From Chitinophaga sp. XS-30 (lineage in GTDB: Bacteria > Bacteroidota > Bacteroidia > Chitinophagales > Chitinophagaceae), in the NCBI RefSeq assembly GCF_008086345.1, contig NZ_CP043006.1:5826032-5890031 (forward strand): a DNA stretch of 64,000 bases, in the 5' to 3' direction. The notes under the pieces are model-generated. The model was given only the letters and a program-made list of their open reading frames with translations. It was not told where the DNA came from and made no database searches. How positions within the stretch are numbered: position 1 is the first letter of the stretch; every line of letters starts with the position of its first letter. Below, piece by piece: positions 35,198 through 42,712 of the stretch. The position numbers and the translations under genes were made by a program.

Positions 35198-35218
35198 GGT
35201 TGCCGATTTTTCAGGGGG

Positions 35219-35226
35219 CAAAGGTA
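35219..35226 (-). promoter_or_regulatory. tgt -7 promoter box
   Basis: Minus-strand TACCTTTG, a perfect TAnnTTTG match, 21 bases before the TTG start at 35197. It sets the tgt start downstream of the first in-frame ATG. Confidence 0.55.
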
Positions 35227-35303
35227 TTGAATATTGAGGAGGGTTAGCTCGTTTCAAAAAGCCAAAAAAATTAGCAATAATTTCATTTTTAGAAATTATA
35301 TTT

Positions 35304-35311
35304 TACATTTG
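35304..35311 (+). promoter_or_regulatory. higB -7 promoter box
   Basis: TACATTTG matches TAnnTTTG in a very AT-rich stretch, 40 bases before the higB ATG. No TTTG is seen at the -33 distance, which fits a repressed or weak promoter. Confidence 0.5.
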
Positions 35312-35351
35312 TAGATATTGTTTGATTAATTCCAATTAACTTTTACTTTTA

Positions 35352-35645
35352 ATGGTAATAATAAGTAGAAAAGCGCTCAGCGACTTTTCAGAAGACCAAC
35401 CGGAATCATCAGACGCTTTATTGGCATGGTTTAGAAAAACATGTGAAGCAGACTGGAGCCGTTTTAGCGATGTAAAAGAAACCTTTAACAGCGTTGATTA
35501 TGTAGGTAACGATCTTTATGTTTTCGATATAAGAGGAAACAGGTATCGTCTGATCGCGAGGATCATTTTCAGTGTGCGGACAGTTTTTATCCGGTGGATA
35601 GGAACGCATGCCGACTATGACAGATTAAAAATAGAACGATTGTAG
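35352..35645 (+). CDS. higB: HigB-type toxin (RelE-superfamily mRNA endonuclease)
   Basis: A 97-residue toxin of the HigB family, expected to cut mRNA at the ribosome when its antitoxin is lost. Family blocks are present in order: DALLAWFRKTCEADWSRFSDVKETF, VDYVGNDLYVFDIRGNRYRLI, then VFIRWIGTHADYDRL with the conserved GTHxxYD motif. It precedes its antitoxin gene, the order typical of higBA. The region is much richer in A/T than its neighbours, which suggests horizontal acquisition. Confidence in the family is high; activity is not shown. Confidence 0.9.
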   Translation: MVIISRKALSDFSEDQPESSDALLAWFRKTCEADWSRFSDVKETFNSVDYVGNDLYVFDIRGNRYRLIARIIFSVRTVFIRWIGTHADYDRLKIERL

Positions 35646-35715
35646 CTTGAGTATATAATATTAGACATTGAGTGGAGGTATTCCCGGCCTGACCTTATAA
35701 CCACCGGGCCCTATT

Positions 35716-35736
35716 TGTACATGGGTGACGTGTACA
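35716..35736. promoter_or_regulatory. Candidate operator in the higB-higA gap
   Basis: Two copies of the palindrome TGTACA (35716-35721 and 35731-35736), 15 bases apart centre to centre, just upstream of higA. A TTTG at 35714-35717 and a degenerate -7-like TAAATCGT at 35737 straddle it. HigA proteins usually repress their own operon, so this could be a binding site for an internal promoter. Confidence 0.4.
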
Positions 35737-35751
35737 TAAATCGTTAATGTT

Positions 35752-36141
35752 ATGCAAACAAAAATAAAAGGTTCCCGGCTTTTCATTTCTTCCGTGAAAG
35801 AATATGACACGGTCATGCATCAGATCGACAGGCTGATGAAGAAGGGTGAAAGCAATTTAACCAACGCCGATATCAAAGAATTACAGAAATTCATCGATGC
35901 CGTTAAAAAATTTGAAGATGAACATTATTCCTTACCCAAACCGCAAACGCTTTTAGGCATGCTGGAGCTGAAAATGTTCGAAATGAAAATGAATCAAAAG
36001 GAAATGGCTGTTTTCCTCGGGATTGCTGCGTCCAAGTTTTCTCAAATTCTGAATAAGAAAAGAAATCCGGATATTGAATTTCTGAAAATAATCTATATAA
36101 AACTGAAAATTGACCCAAAATTCATCCTGGACCATATTTAA
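35752..36141 (+). CDS. higA: HigA-type antitoxin with helix-turn-helix
   Basis: A 129-residue antitoxin. The N-terminal half (RLFISSVKEYDTVMHQIDRLMKKGESNLTN... to KKFEDEHYSL, about 8-62) is the helical toxin-binding part of this HigA subtype. The C-terminal half is a Cro/C1-type helix-turn-helix: MFEMKMNQKEMAVFLGIAASKFSQILNKKRNPD (about 78-110). It should neutralise HigB and repress transcription. The gap of 106 bases from higB is wide for a toxin-antitoxin pair and holds a candidate operator, so the antitoxin may also have its own promoter. Confidence 0.88.
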   Translation: MQTKIKGSRLFISSVKEYDTVMHQIDRLMKKGESNLTNADIKELQKFIDAVKKFEDEHYSLPKPQTLLGMLELKMFEMKMNQKEMAVFLGIAASKFSQILNKKRNPDIEFLKIIYIKLKIDPKFILDHI

Positions 36142-36204
36142 CCCGCTCATTTTTGATACAGGCATTAATTTTTCCACAACCTTACATAGATATTTAAAAA
36201 CATA

Positions 36205-36212
36205 TATTTTTG
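36205..36212 (+). promoter_or_regulatory. -7 box next to the glycosyltransferase start codon
   Basis: TATTTTTG matches TAnnTTTG and ends 6 bases before the ATG at 36219, so a leaderless transcript is predicted. The -33 element is not clear. Confidence 0.45.
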
Positions 36213-36218
36213 TCCCTT

Positions 36219-37358
36219 ATGTCAGATAACCTGGGGACTATCGTTTTTTACTGTTTCGCCGCAGCTGCGGGCATACAGACGCTTTATTACCTGTTCTTCT
36301 TTTCAAGAGTGGCTTTCTATAACCGGAAGTTCGAAGAGGAACATCCTCCCGAAGAACAGCTTTCCGTTGTCATTTGCGCGAAGAACGAGGAACGCAGTCT
36401 TCCCAAAAACCTGCCGACGGTTTTGCAGCAGCGTTATCATCATCAGCAGCAGCCTTCTTATGAAGTGATCGTGGTGAATGACAATTCGGAGGATGACTCC
36501 AAATATTACCTAGCCTCTATTGAAAAGGGGTATTCCCACTACCGGCATATCGAGATCAAGCAGCCGGCGCAGTTCATCCCCGGCAAGAAATATCCTTTGT
36601 CCATCGGGATCAAAGGGGCGCAGTACGATACTGTGGTGCTGACGGATGCGGATTGCAAGCCGGGCAGCATTTACTGGCTGTCCATGATGTCCCAGGGCTT
36701 CGAGAACGGCAGGGAGATCGTGCTGGGTTATGGTCCGTATTACAAGCGGCCCGGCTTTCTGAACAAGGTGATCCGGTATGAGACGTATTTTTCCGCACTG
36801 CAATACCTGTCCTTCGCCATGTCCGGCATTCCCTACATGGGTGTGGGACGGAACCTGGCTTACCGCAAGGAGCTGTTCTTCCGGCATAAGGGATTCACGG
36901 CGCACCAGAACCTGGCTTCGGGGGATGACGACCTGTTCGTGAACCGGGCGGCCAACGGCGGCAATGTGGGCGTGGTCATCAACAAGCTGGCCTTTACCTA
37001 CTCGGAGCCGAAGACGCGCTGGAAATACTGGTTCGCCCAAAAGACCCGCCACATGTCTACCGGCAAACATTACAAGTTCGGGCATAAACTGCTGCTGGGC
37101 CTCTTTTCCCTTTCCCATTTCCTGTTCTATCCGGCGCTGGTGGCAGCGCTGTTCTATCCGCCCATGCTGATGCTCACCCTGTACATCCTCGGCGGCAAGA
37201 TACTGATACAGTCCGCGATCACCTTCCTGGCGCTCAGGAAGCTGGACGAGAAGGACCTGTTCTGGTACAGCGGGCTGATGGATATCCTCATGTTCTTATA
37301 TTATATTATCTTCACGCCCGCATTGTTCTTCAACAAAGGAAGGAGCAAGTGGAAATAA
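36219..37358 (+). CDS. Membrane-bound family 2 glycosyltransferase
   Basis: A 379-residue GT2 enzyme (GT-A fold) with an N-terminal membrane helix (about 8-29), catalytic domain (about 50-270) and three C-terminal hydrophobic segments (LLLGLFSLSHFLFYPALVAALFY onward). Nucleotide-sugar motifs are VVICAKNEERSLPKNL, VIVVNDNSEDD, VVLTDADCKPGS (DxD) and SGDDDLFVNRAA (the general-base ED-like region); a QxxRW-like motif may be represented by FAQKTRHM. It probably builds a polysaccharide or glycolipid at the inner membrane; acceptor and donor are unknown. I chose ATG 36219; the TTG at 36210 lies in the promoter box. rsmG follows after 4 bases. Confidence 0.88.
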   Translation: MSDNLGTIVFYCFAAAAGIQTLYYLFFFSRVAFYNRKFEEEHPPEEQLSVVICAKNEERSLPKNLPTVLQQRYHHQQQPSYEVIVVNDNSEDDSKYYLASIEKGYSHYRHIEIKQPAQFIPGKKYPLSIGIKGAQYDTVVLTDADCKPGSIYWLSMMSQGFENGREIVLGYGPYYKRPGFLNKVIRYETYFSALQYLSFAMSGIPYMGVGRNLAYRKELFFRHKGFTAHQNLASGDDDLFVNRAANGGNVGVVINKLAFTYSEPKTRWKYWFAQKTRHMSTGKHYKFGHKLLLGLFSLSHFLFYPALVAALFYPPMLMLTLYILGGKILIQSAITFLALRKLDEKDLFWYSGLMDILMFLYYIIFTPALFFNKGRSKWK

Positions 37359-37362
37359 AGCA

Positions 37363-37983
37363 ATGGAGGTTTTACTAAAATATTTCAGCGATTTTACACC
37401 GAAGCAGCTGGACCAGTTCCGGTCGCTCGAACCGCTGTACCGGGAATGGAACGACAAGATCAATGTCATATCCCGCAAGGATATCGACGCCCTGTATGAG
37501 AAACATGTGCTGCATTCCCTGGCGATAGCCGCGGTAACGGAACTGCCGGACGGCCTGCAGGTGCTGGACCTGGGCACGGGCGGAGGGTTCCCCGGTATTC
37601 CGCTGGCTATCTTCTTCCCTGAAGTACAGTTCCACCTGGTGGACTCCATCGGCAAAAAGATCAAAGTGGTGGAGGCGGTTGCCGAAGGACTGAACCTGGG
37701 GAACGTGACCACAGCGCATTCCCGTGCAGAGGAGATCAGGAACCGTAAATTCGACCTGGTGGTTTCCCGTGCTGTTGCCCCACTGAAAGACCTCTGGCAC
37801 TGGAGCAAGCCCCTGCTCAAAAAAGGCGCTCCGGCAGACCGGCCATCCGGGTTGATCTGCCTCAAAGGCGGCGACCTGGACCTGGAGATATCCGAGAGCG
37901 GATGCCGCCCCCGGATGGTGAATATCCATAAGATATTTCCGGAAGAATACTTCCAGGAGAAGTTTGTTGTAGCCGTAAAATAA
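37363..37983 (+). CDS. rsmG: 16S rRNA (guanine-527-N7)-methyltransferase RsmG
   Basis: Methylates N7 of G527 in 16S rRNA (loss gives low-level streptomycin resistance in other bacteria). It has 206 residues. Family features: YREWNDKINVISRKDIDALYEKHVLHSLAI, SAM loop VLDLGTGGGFPGIPLAI (about 67-83), HLVDSIGKKIKVVEAV, and the catalytic-region SRAVAPLKDLWHW. The start is 4 bases after the glycosyltransferase stop, so the two are co-transcribed. The gap from 37984 to 38171 shows no gene. Confidence 0.95.
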   Translation: MEVLLKYFSDFTPKQLDQFRSLEPLYREWNDKINVISRKDIDALYEKHVLHSLAIAAVTELPDGLQVLDLGTGGGFPGIPLAIFFPEVQFHLVDSIGKKIKVVEAVAEGLNLGNVTTAHSRAEEIRNRKFDLVVSRAVAPLKDLWHWSKPLLKKGAPADRPSGLICLKGGDLDLEISESGCRPRMVNIHKIFPEEYFQEKFVVAVK

Positions 37984-38171
37984 CCCGTACTTTCATTTGT
38001 CCATATACGCTTTACGGGTCAGATGAAGCCTTCGGTGATTGTAATGGTCATGCGGGCTTTATATGCCATTCCTGTTGAGGCTGAGGTTTTTAGCGGCAAA
38101 AAACGCGGTTTCGCCAAAAATATCCCGCAACTTTACAATATGCTCATCACTGGTTCGTCTACCTAATTAAG

Positions 38172-38765
38172 ATGAACGAGTGGCTTTCCATACAAAAATC
38201 CATGGCAGCAGCGGAACAAAACGAACGCATCAGGCAGACGGTGGAAAAGGAACGCAAACGGCTCCTCCATTTCATCCGGAAACGGGTGGATAATGTGGCC
38301 GATGCGGAAGACATCCTCCAGGATGTACTGTTCCAGTTCACCCAGTATCTTCGCCTGGGCACGGATATCGACTCGCTTACCGGCTGGCTCTTTGCCGTGA
38401 CACGCAACCGTATCACTGACTGGTTCCGCAAAAAACGGGAAGACCGGTTCTCGGACACGGTCATGCATTCCGCGGAAGGTGACGGTCCCCTGTATCTGGC
38501 CGACATCCTGCCGGACACCTCGGCCCAGGCGGACGAGCCGCTGGTGCGGAAGATCATGGCTGAAGCCATCATGGAAGCCACGGAAGAACTCCCGGAAAAT
38601 CAACGTTATGTGTTCCTGCAGCACGAAGTGGAAGGGCGCTCCTTTAAAGAGATCGCAGCGGAAACCGGCATACCGGTAAATACCCTGCTCTCCCGCAAAC
38701 GCTACGCCGTGCTCTTCCTCCGGGAAAGGCTCTCGCAAATGTACCAGGACCTGTTGAACAATTAA
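38172..38765 (+). CDS. ECF-type RNA polymerase sigma factor
   Basis: A 197-residue sigma-70-family extracytoplasmic-function sigma factor. The region 2 helix-rich block runs about 25-90 (LLHFIRKRVDNVADAEDILQDVLFQFTQY, then TGWLFAVTRNRITDWFRKKRED). Region 4 is LPENQRYVFLQHEVEGRSFKEIAAETGIPVNTLLSRKRYAVLFLRERL (about 140-188), with its helix-turn-helix. The acidic linker between them is about 45 residues. Its target regulon is unknown. The next gene encodes a small two-helix membrane protein that could be its regulator. The leader between them contains the 45-bp tandem repeat. Confidence 0.92.
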   Translation: MNEWLSIQKSMAAAEQNERIRQTVEKERKRLLHFIRKRVDNVADAEDILQDVLFQFTQYLRLGTDIDSLTGWLFAVTRNRITDWFRKKREDRFSDTVMHSAEGDGPLYLADILPDTSAQADEPLVRKIMAEAIMEATEELPENQRYVFLQHEVEGRSFKEIAAETGIPVNTLLSRKRYAVLFLRERLSQMYQDLLNN

Positions 38766-38768
38766 AAC

Positions 38769-38859
38769 GATGAGATGCGAATCCCATCTGACCCGAAAAA
38801 ATAAACATGAACAGATGAGATGCAAATCCCATCTGACCCGAAAAAAATAAATAATAACA
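38769..38859 (+). repeat. 45/46-bp tandem repeat in the leader of the downstream membrane-protein gene
   Basis: Two near-identical units (38769-38813 and 38814-38859). Each begins GATGAGATGC, then has CCCATCTGACCCG and an A-run, and ends in AACA. The second has one extra A. Each unit can form a hairpin (GATGAGAT paired with ATCCCATC, one mismatch). A third, truncated unit (GATGAAAAAG, from 38860) supplies the start codon of the next gene, so the translation-start region appears to have been duplicated twice. Confidence 0.85.
38770..38850 (+). CDS. Possible 26-aa leader peptide encoded by the tandem repeat
   Basis: The ATG at the start of the first repeat opens a 26-codon frame (MRCESHLTRKNKHEQ, then MRCKSHLTRKK, stop). 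It reads through the first unit because its A-run is one base shorter, and stops in the second. The second unit alone would give an 11-residue peptide. It starts 5 bases after the sigma-factor stop and ends 10 bases before the next ATG. Translation is unproven. The region may act only as RNA structure, so confidence is low. Confidence 0.25.
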   Translation: MRCESHLTRKNKHEQMRCKSHLTRKK

Positions 38860-38860
38860 G

Positions 38861-39259
38861 ATGAAAAAGAAACGTATTGTCTGGAAAGTCTTTGGCATCC
38901 TTATGATGGTGGCGCTATTCGCCTTCATCCTGGGCTTCGGCACCATGATGCTTTGGAACTGGCTGGTACCCGAGCTTTTCGCCGGGCCGGTGATCACTTT
39001 CTGGCAGGCGCTTGGACTGCTGCTGCTCTGCAAGCTGCTGCTCGGCTTCCCCCACAAGCACAAAGAAGGCGGATGGGCGGAAAAAAAGAAAAAATGGCGG
39101 CAACACTGGGAGTCCAGAATGAGCGATATGACCCCGGAAGAAAAAGAACGCATGAAAGACCATTTTTCCCGTTGCGTTGGCGGACGCTGGGGATGGAAAT
39201 CCCCCGGGGAAGAAGAACTCACAGACGATAAAAAGGAAGGAGAACAGCCTAAAATTTAA
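38861..39259 (+). CDS. Small two-helix inner-membrane protein downstream of an ECF sigma factor
   Basis: A 132-residue protein of no family I recognise. Two hydrophobic segments (about 8-32, VWKVFGILMMVALFAFILGF, and about 43-62, VITFWQALGLLLLCKLLL) are followed by a highly charged tail of about 70 residues: a His/Lys-rich stretch (HKHKEGGWAEKKKKW), then MSDMTPEEKERMKDHF, and an acidic end. The tail should face the cytoplasm. Its place right after the ECF sigma gene makes a role as sigma regulator possible, but it lacks a recognisable zinc-binding anti-sigma (ZAS) motif. The repeat-rich leader suggests post-transcriptional control. Confidence 0.7.
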   Translation: MKKKRIVWKVFGILMMVALFAFILGFGTMMLWNWLVPELFAGPVITFWQALGLLLLCKLLLGFPHKHKEGGWAEKKKKWRQHWESRMSDMTPEEKERMKDHFSRCVGGRWGWKSPGEEELTDDKKEGEQPKI

Positions 39260-39302
39260 CCTTTTGCAACCTGACTTTATGCTTTACCCAAACCCAAGTG
39301 CA

Positions 39303-39512
39303 ATGATCGGCATATTCAAAACCAATATCGGCACCTACCATGAACGGAACCTTGTTATCAGGGCAATTTGCAATAACTTTGACGTAAGCTCCTGCAATGT
39401 GGATATTGAAGATTGCGACAAAGTACTGCGCGTCGTAGATATGAAAGTGGATGAACACCTCATCATCAGCTTTGTAAAACAACAGGGGTTCCATTGCGAA
39501 GTGCTCGAATGA
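39303..39512 (+). CDS. HMA-like mini-protein lacking the CxxC metal motif
   Basis: A 69-residue cytoplasmic protein with a beta-alpha-beta-beta-alpha-beta pattern like heavy-metal-associated domains: IFKTNIGTYHERNLVIRAI, SSCNVDIEDCDKVLRVV, IISFVKQQGFHCEVLE. The CxxC that binds copper in true HMA domains is replaced by GTYH at that position. Cysteines elsewhere (23, 31, 38, 65) are scattered. An in-frame ATG at 39279 adds eight residues. It lies between the membrane-protein gene and the DinB gene, with short gaps, so it may be in one operon. The function is unknown. Confidence 0.6.
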   Translation: MIGIFKTNIGTYHERNLVIRAICNNFDVSSCNVDIEDCDKVLRVVDMKVDEHLIISFVKQQGFHCEVLE

Positions 39513-39539
39513 CCTTTCACCTTCCAACTGAAAAACCTT

Positions 39540-40100
39540 ATGAACAAAACAACCATCAAATCTATCCTGGTTGAAAGCTTTACCGGCTTCACCAATTTCA
39601 CCGATACCCTCTCAGATCACCGTTTCATGGTCTCCCCTGAAGGAAAATGGTCCGCAGGGCAGCAGCTGGACCATCTCATCCGCAGCGTAAAACCCGTCAA
39701 TACCGTCCTGGGGTTCCCCCGCATATTCCTTCGTTTCTTCGGCAAACCGGCCCTCCCCTCCCGTTCTTACGAACAGGTTGAAGATATGTACAAACTCGCG
39801 CTGGAGAAAGGGCGTGCCACAACCCGGCCTTATATTCCGCCGGTAACATCGGCCGCACAACGCCACGTACTGCAGCTACAGTTCCATCAGCAGAAAGACC
39901 GCCTGCTGTTGCAGCTCGGTCAATGGGCGGAAAATGACCTGGATAAATACCAGGTATCCCATCCCCTGACGGGCAAACTGACCATCCGTGAGCTGCTGTA
40001 TTTCACCGCCTGCCACAATCAGCATCATCTGCAGCTCCTTCAGCAACGGGAGCAGAAAGACCTGCCCTGGGCAGTGCAGCTGGAAAGGGCATTGTCCTGA
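39540..40100 (+). CDS. DinB/YfiT-like family protein
   Basis: A 186-residue four-helix-bundle protein of the DinB superfamily. The first histidine of the metal triad is in GQQLDHLIRSV (about residue 46), and the last two are in TACHNQHHLQLL (about 160-167). The C-terminal FTACHNQHHL is typical. Members include metal-dependent thiol transferases (bacillithiol or other), but many have no known activity. The 39513-39539 gap is short, so it may be expressed with the preceding mini-protein. A strong terminator follows. Confidence 0.88.
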   Translation: MNKTTIKSILVESFTGFTNFTDTLSDHRFMVSPEGKWSAGQQLDHLIRSVKPVNTVLGFPRIFLRFFGKPALPSRSYEQVEDMYKLALEKGRATTRPYIPPVTSAAQRHVLQLQFHQQKDRLLLQLGQWAENDLDKYQVSHPLTGKLTIRELLYFTACHNQHHLQLLQQREQKDLPWAVQLERALS

Positions 40101-40175
40101 TGCAGTAGCCCCCGCAAAAACACCGCAAAGGCGCTCATCATCATGGCAGTCGCTGATTCCCCCATCCGGTCAAAA

Positions 40176-40221
40176 AAACTGAGGGCGTTTTGCTGATATG
40201 ATCACAAAACGCCCTCAGTTT
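40176..40221. terminator. Strong bidirectional terminator
   Basis: A 17-bp perfect stem (AAACTGAGGGCGTTTTG paired with CAAAACGCCCTCAGTTT) around a 12-base loop, with an A-run on the left and TTTA on the right. It lies between the convergent DinB and M1 peptidase genes. Confidence 0.92.
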
Positions 40222-40243
40222 ATCCGGGAAATACGTGCAAAGC

Positions 40244-42124
40244 CTACCGGCTCTCCGCCCTGTTATCCCCCCGGTTGATATCCGCCATTCGCTTGCCGGG
40301 ATCTATCTCCACACTTTTCAGTTCAGACAGGGGAATATCCAGTGTAACCGTGTACGTTGGATGCGTCCACTTCCAGCCGTCATGCACCACAAATTTCATG
40401 GAGGGGTCTTCCTGCTGTTTGCCGCCGAACATGAGCGTCAGCGGGATGTAATGCATTTCCTTGCTGCCGTTGCCCAGTTCCACCACCAGGTCTACCGGCA
40501 TGGGAAATTCTCCCGTCCTGCGCAGCCGTACCACCGCTTTGCCGTTGTCGTTCTGGTAAACGCTGTCCAGCGAATAATCGATATGCTTGGTGGTGTTCAT
40601 CATGTATTGCAGGTACCAATCCAGCTGCAAGCCGCTTTCCTTTTCCATTACCCGGATGAAATCATGCGCATCGGGATGTTTGAAACGCCAGTCGCGGTAA
40701 TACCGCAACAGTCCCGCATCCCGTTGTTTCACACCGATCACGTACCCCAGCTGTTCGAGGAATACGGCGCCTTTGGAATAGGAGCTGGTGCCGTATGCGT
40801 AGTTGGTGCTGTAGTGGTCCGCATGCGTGCTCATGGGTTCCTCATACCCGCTTCTGACCAGCGAGAAATACGAGTTGTAGGCTTTTGCCAGATGCCATTG
40901 GCCTTTCAGAGAATCCACCGTATTGCCGATCGTATTGTCTTCTGCAAATGTGGTGAAGCCTTCATCCATCCAGGGGTAGAGGCTTTCGTTTGTAGCCAGC
41001 ATGCCCTGGTACCAGCTGTGCATCCATTCATGAATGGATACGCCGTATAGACCGCGCATATTGCCGTTACCCATGATGAGCGTGGCCATGGGATATTCCA
41101 TGCCGCCATCGCCACCCTGGATGAAGGAATATTGTTTGTAAGGATAGGGACCGAAGTGTTTTTTGATGTAGTCGTAAGCTGCGGGGATCATTTCCGCCAG
41201 CTGCGGCCAGGTTTGCCTGGTGGTATCATTTTCCTGGTAGAAGAAATGTGCCGTGAAGCCGTCTATCTGTTTTTTGATGTGTTTGTAATCCGGGTCCGCG
41301 GCCCATACGAAATCATGTACGTTGGGCGCGAGGAAGCGCCAGGTGAGGGTGCTGCCCTGTGGGCGGACTACTTTGGCGCCATCCTGTTCATAGCCGTAGC
41401 CGATGGTATTCGGGTTTTGCAGATAACCGGTACCGGCCAGCACATATTTTTTATCGATGGTAATACTCACGTCAAAATCCCCCCAGACGCCGTAGAACTC
41501 GCGGGCAATGTAAGGGGTGGGATGCCAGCCCTCACGGTCATATTCACAAAGCTTGGGATACCATTGCGCCATGGAGTAGTCAATACCTTCCTTGTTGTTG
41601 CGGCCGCTGCGACGGATCTGCTGCGGCACCTGCGCTTCAAATGCCATATCGAACACCACCCTGCTCCTGGGCAGAATGGGCCGGTCCAGCTCCACAACGA
41701 GGATCGTTTCCTCCGTGCGGTATGCCTGCTGGCGGCCATCCATTTTCAGGGAGCTGATCTTCTGATAACCGATCTCGTCCGGCTGCAGTGCTGAAATGCG
41801 GTCCCTGACACGGGCGTCCCAGTCGTACCGCATATTTCCTTTTGCGTCTCTTCCCAAGGCTATTTTTCCCAGCTCCTGGCTGCGCACATCCATCATACTG
41901 CCCGGCTGAAAGGCATTCCAGTATAAGTGATAGTACACCCGGAACAGGGTGTCCGGCGAATTATTCGTGTATTCCAGCCGTTGTGTGCCCGTAAAGCGGT
42001 GCGCCTGCACATCCATGCGGATATCCATCTTGTACTTTACCCGTTGCTGCCAGCGGTCCGGCTGGGCGGTTGCAACTGTTGCTCCCAGCAGCAACAGCAT
42101 GGCCGGGAATATTGATTTTCTCAT
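40244..42124 (-). CDS. Secreted M1-family metallopeptidase
   Basis: A 626-residue zinc aminopeptidase-type enzyme with a signal peptide (1-20, LLGATVATAQ). The N-terminal saddle domain (about 25-235) is followed by the thermolysin-like catalytic domain. The exopeptidase-type motif GGMEYP is close to the GAMEN loop, the zinc site is HEWMH at 365-369, and the third ligand Glu388 in MDEGFTTFAE stands 18 residues later, the M1 spacing. It probably trims peptides in the periplasm or on the surface. It has its own promoter region between 42125 and 42166 (a TATTTTCG box, 5/6 match). It lies next to the injection-system operon but is probably unrelated to it. Confidence 0.93.
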   Translation of the reverse strand: MRKSIFPAMLLLLGATVATAQPDRWQQRVKYKMDIRMDVQAHRFTGTQRLEYTNNSPDTLFRVYYHLYWNAFQPGSMMDVRSQELGKIALGRDAKGNMRYDWDARVRDRISALQPDEIGYQKISSLKMDGRQQAYRTEETILVVELDRPILPRSRVVFDMAFEAQVPQQIRRSGRNNKEGIDYSMAQWYPKLCEYDREGWHPTPYIAREFYGVWGDFDVSITIDKKYVLAGTGYLQNPNTIGYGYEQDGAKVVRPQGSTLTWRFLAPNVHDFVWAADPDYKHIKKQIDGFTAHFFYQENDTTRQTWPQLAEMIPAAYDYIKKHFGPYPYKQYSFIQGGDGGMEYPMATLIMGNGNMRGLYGVSIHEWMHSWYQGMLATNESLYPWMDEGFTTFAEDNTIGNTVDSLKGQWHLAKAYNSYFSLVRSGYEEPMSTHADHYSTNYAYGTSSYSKGAVFLEQLGYVIGVKQRDAGLLRYYRDWRFKHPDAHDFIRVMEKESGLQLDWYLQYMMNTTKHIDYSLDSVYQNDNGKAVVRLRRTGEFPMPVDLVVELGNGSKEMHYIPLTLMFGGKQQEDPSMKFVVHDGWKWTHPTYTVTLDIPLSELKSVEIDPGKRMADINRGDNRAESR

Positions 42125-42166
42125 ATTCAGATCATTGGTAAAGGGCGAAAATAGTGAATTTACCGG

Positions 42167-42709
42167 CTAATTTCCATCCATCAGACGGATCATATCATCC
42201 ACCCAGGAGGGGTCATCGTGCAGGTATTTCTGGCGGATGGGATGCTGCAGATCAAGGCTCTGCAATGCTTTCCAGGCACGACTATGGTTATCTTCCGCTT
42301 TTTTCCGGTCCCGGACCATCCGTTCATAGCTTTCATGCTGCGGGATGATGCCTTGCCCCATCAATGCGGAGAAATATTTTTCTGTCAGCGCCTTCAATTG
42401 CCGGAGGTACGCCTGAAAAAAGGCTTCCCTTGGCAGCCCTTGTACGGCCTGCTGCATCTGCCTGTCCCAGTTTGCGTATGCGGCTTTGTCCGCCATAAAA
42501 ACCCATTCCTTTACATTGATGTAGTGGTCGCCGGCCTTCAGGGAGGCATTTAGGGTATCGTCCAGCATGGTGAGCGCAACCTCCGTATGTGCGTTCTCCA
42601 ATACAACGCCTTCCTCATCTTCCTCCAATACGGTAAAATGATAGCGCTGGATGATATCCCGCCAGATAACCCTCACATCGTCCGGAAATGAAGCATAACC
42701 TCTGCGCAT
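42167..42709 (-). CDS. Candidate immunity protein or chaperone for the DUF4157 giant
   Basis: A 180-residue protein with no signal peptide or membrane helix, acidic overall, of no family I recognise. The N-terminal half (about 1-75) alternates predicted strands (FTVLEEDEEGVVLEN, TEVALTML, HYINVKEWVF). The C-terminal half is helical (WDRQMQQAVQGLPREAFFQAYLRQLKALTEKYFSAL, then SYERMVRDRKKAEDNHSRAWKAL). It begins 3 bases after the stop of the 1549-residue toxin-like gene and is the last gene of the operon. Position and size are those of cognate immunity proteins in polymorphic toxin systems. That assignment is inference. A loading chaperone is the main alternative. Confidence 0.6.
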   Translation of the reverse strand: MRRGYASFPDDVRVIWRDIIQRYHFTVLEEDEEGVVLENAHTEVALTMLDDTLNASLKAGDHYINVKEWVFMADKAAYANWDRQMQQAVQGLPREAFFQAYLRQLKALTEKYFSALMGQGIIPQHESYERMVRDRKKAEDNHSRAWKALQSLDLQHPIRQKYLHDDPSWVDDMIRLMDGN

Positions 42710-42712
42710 GTG

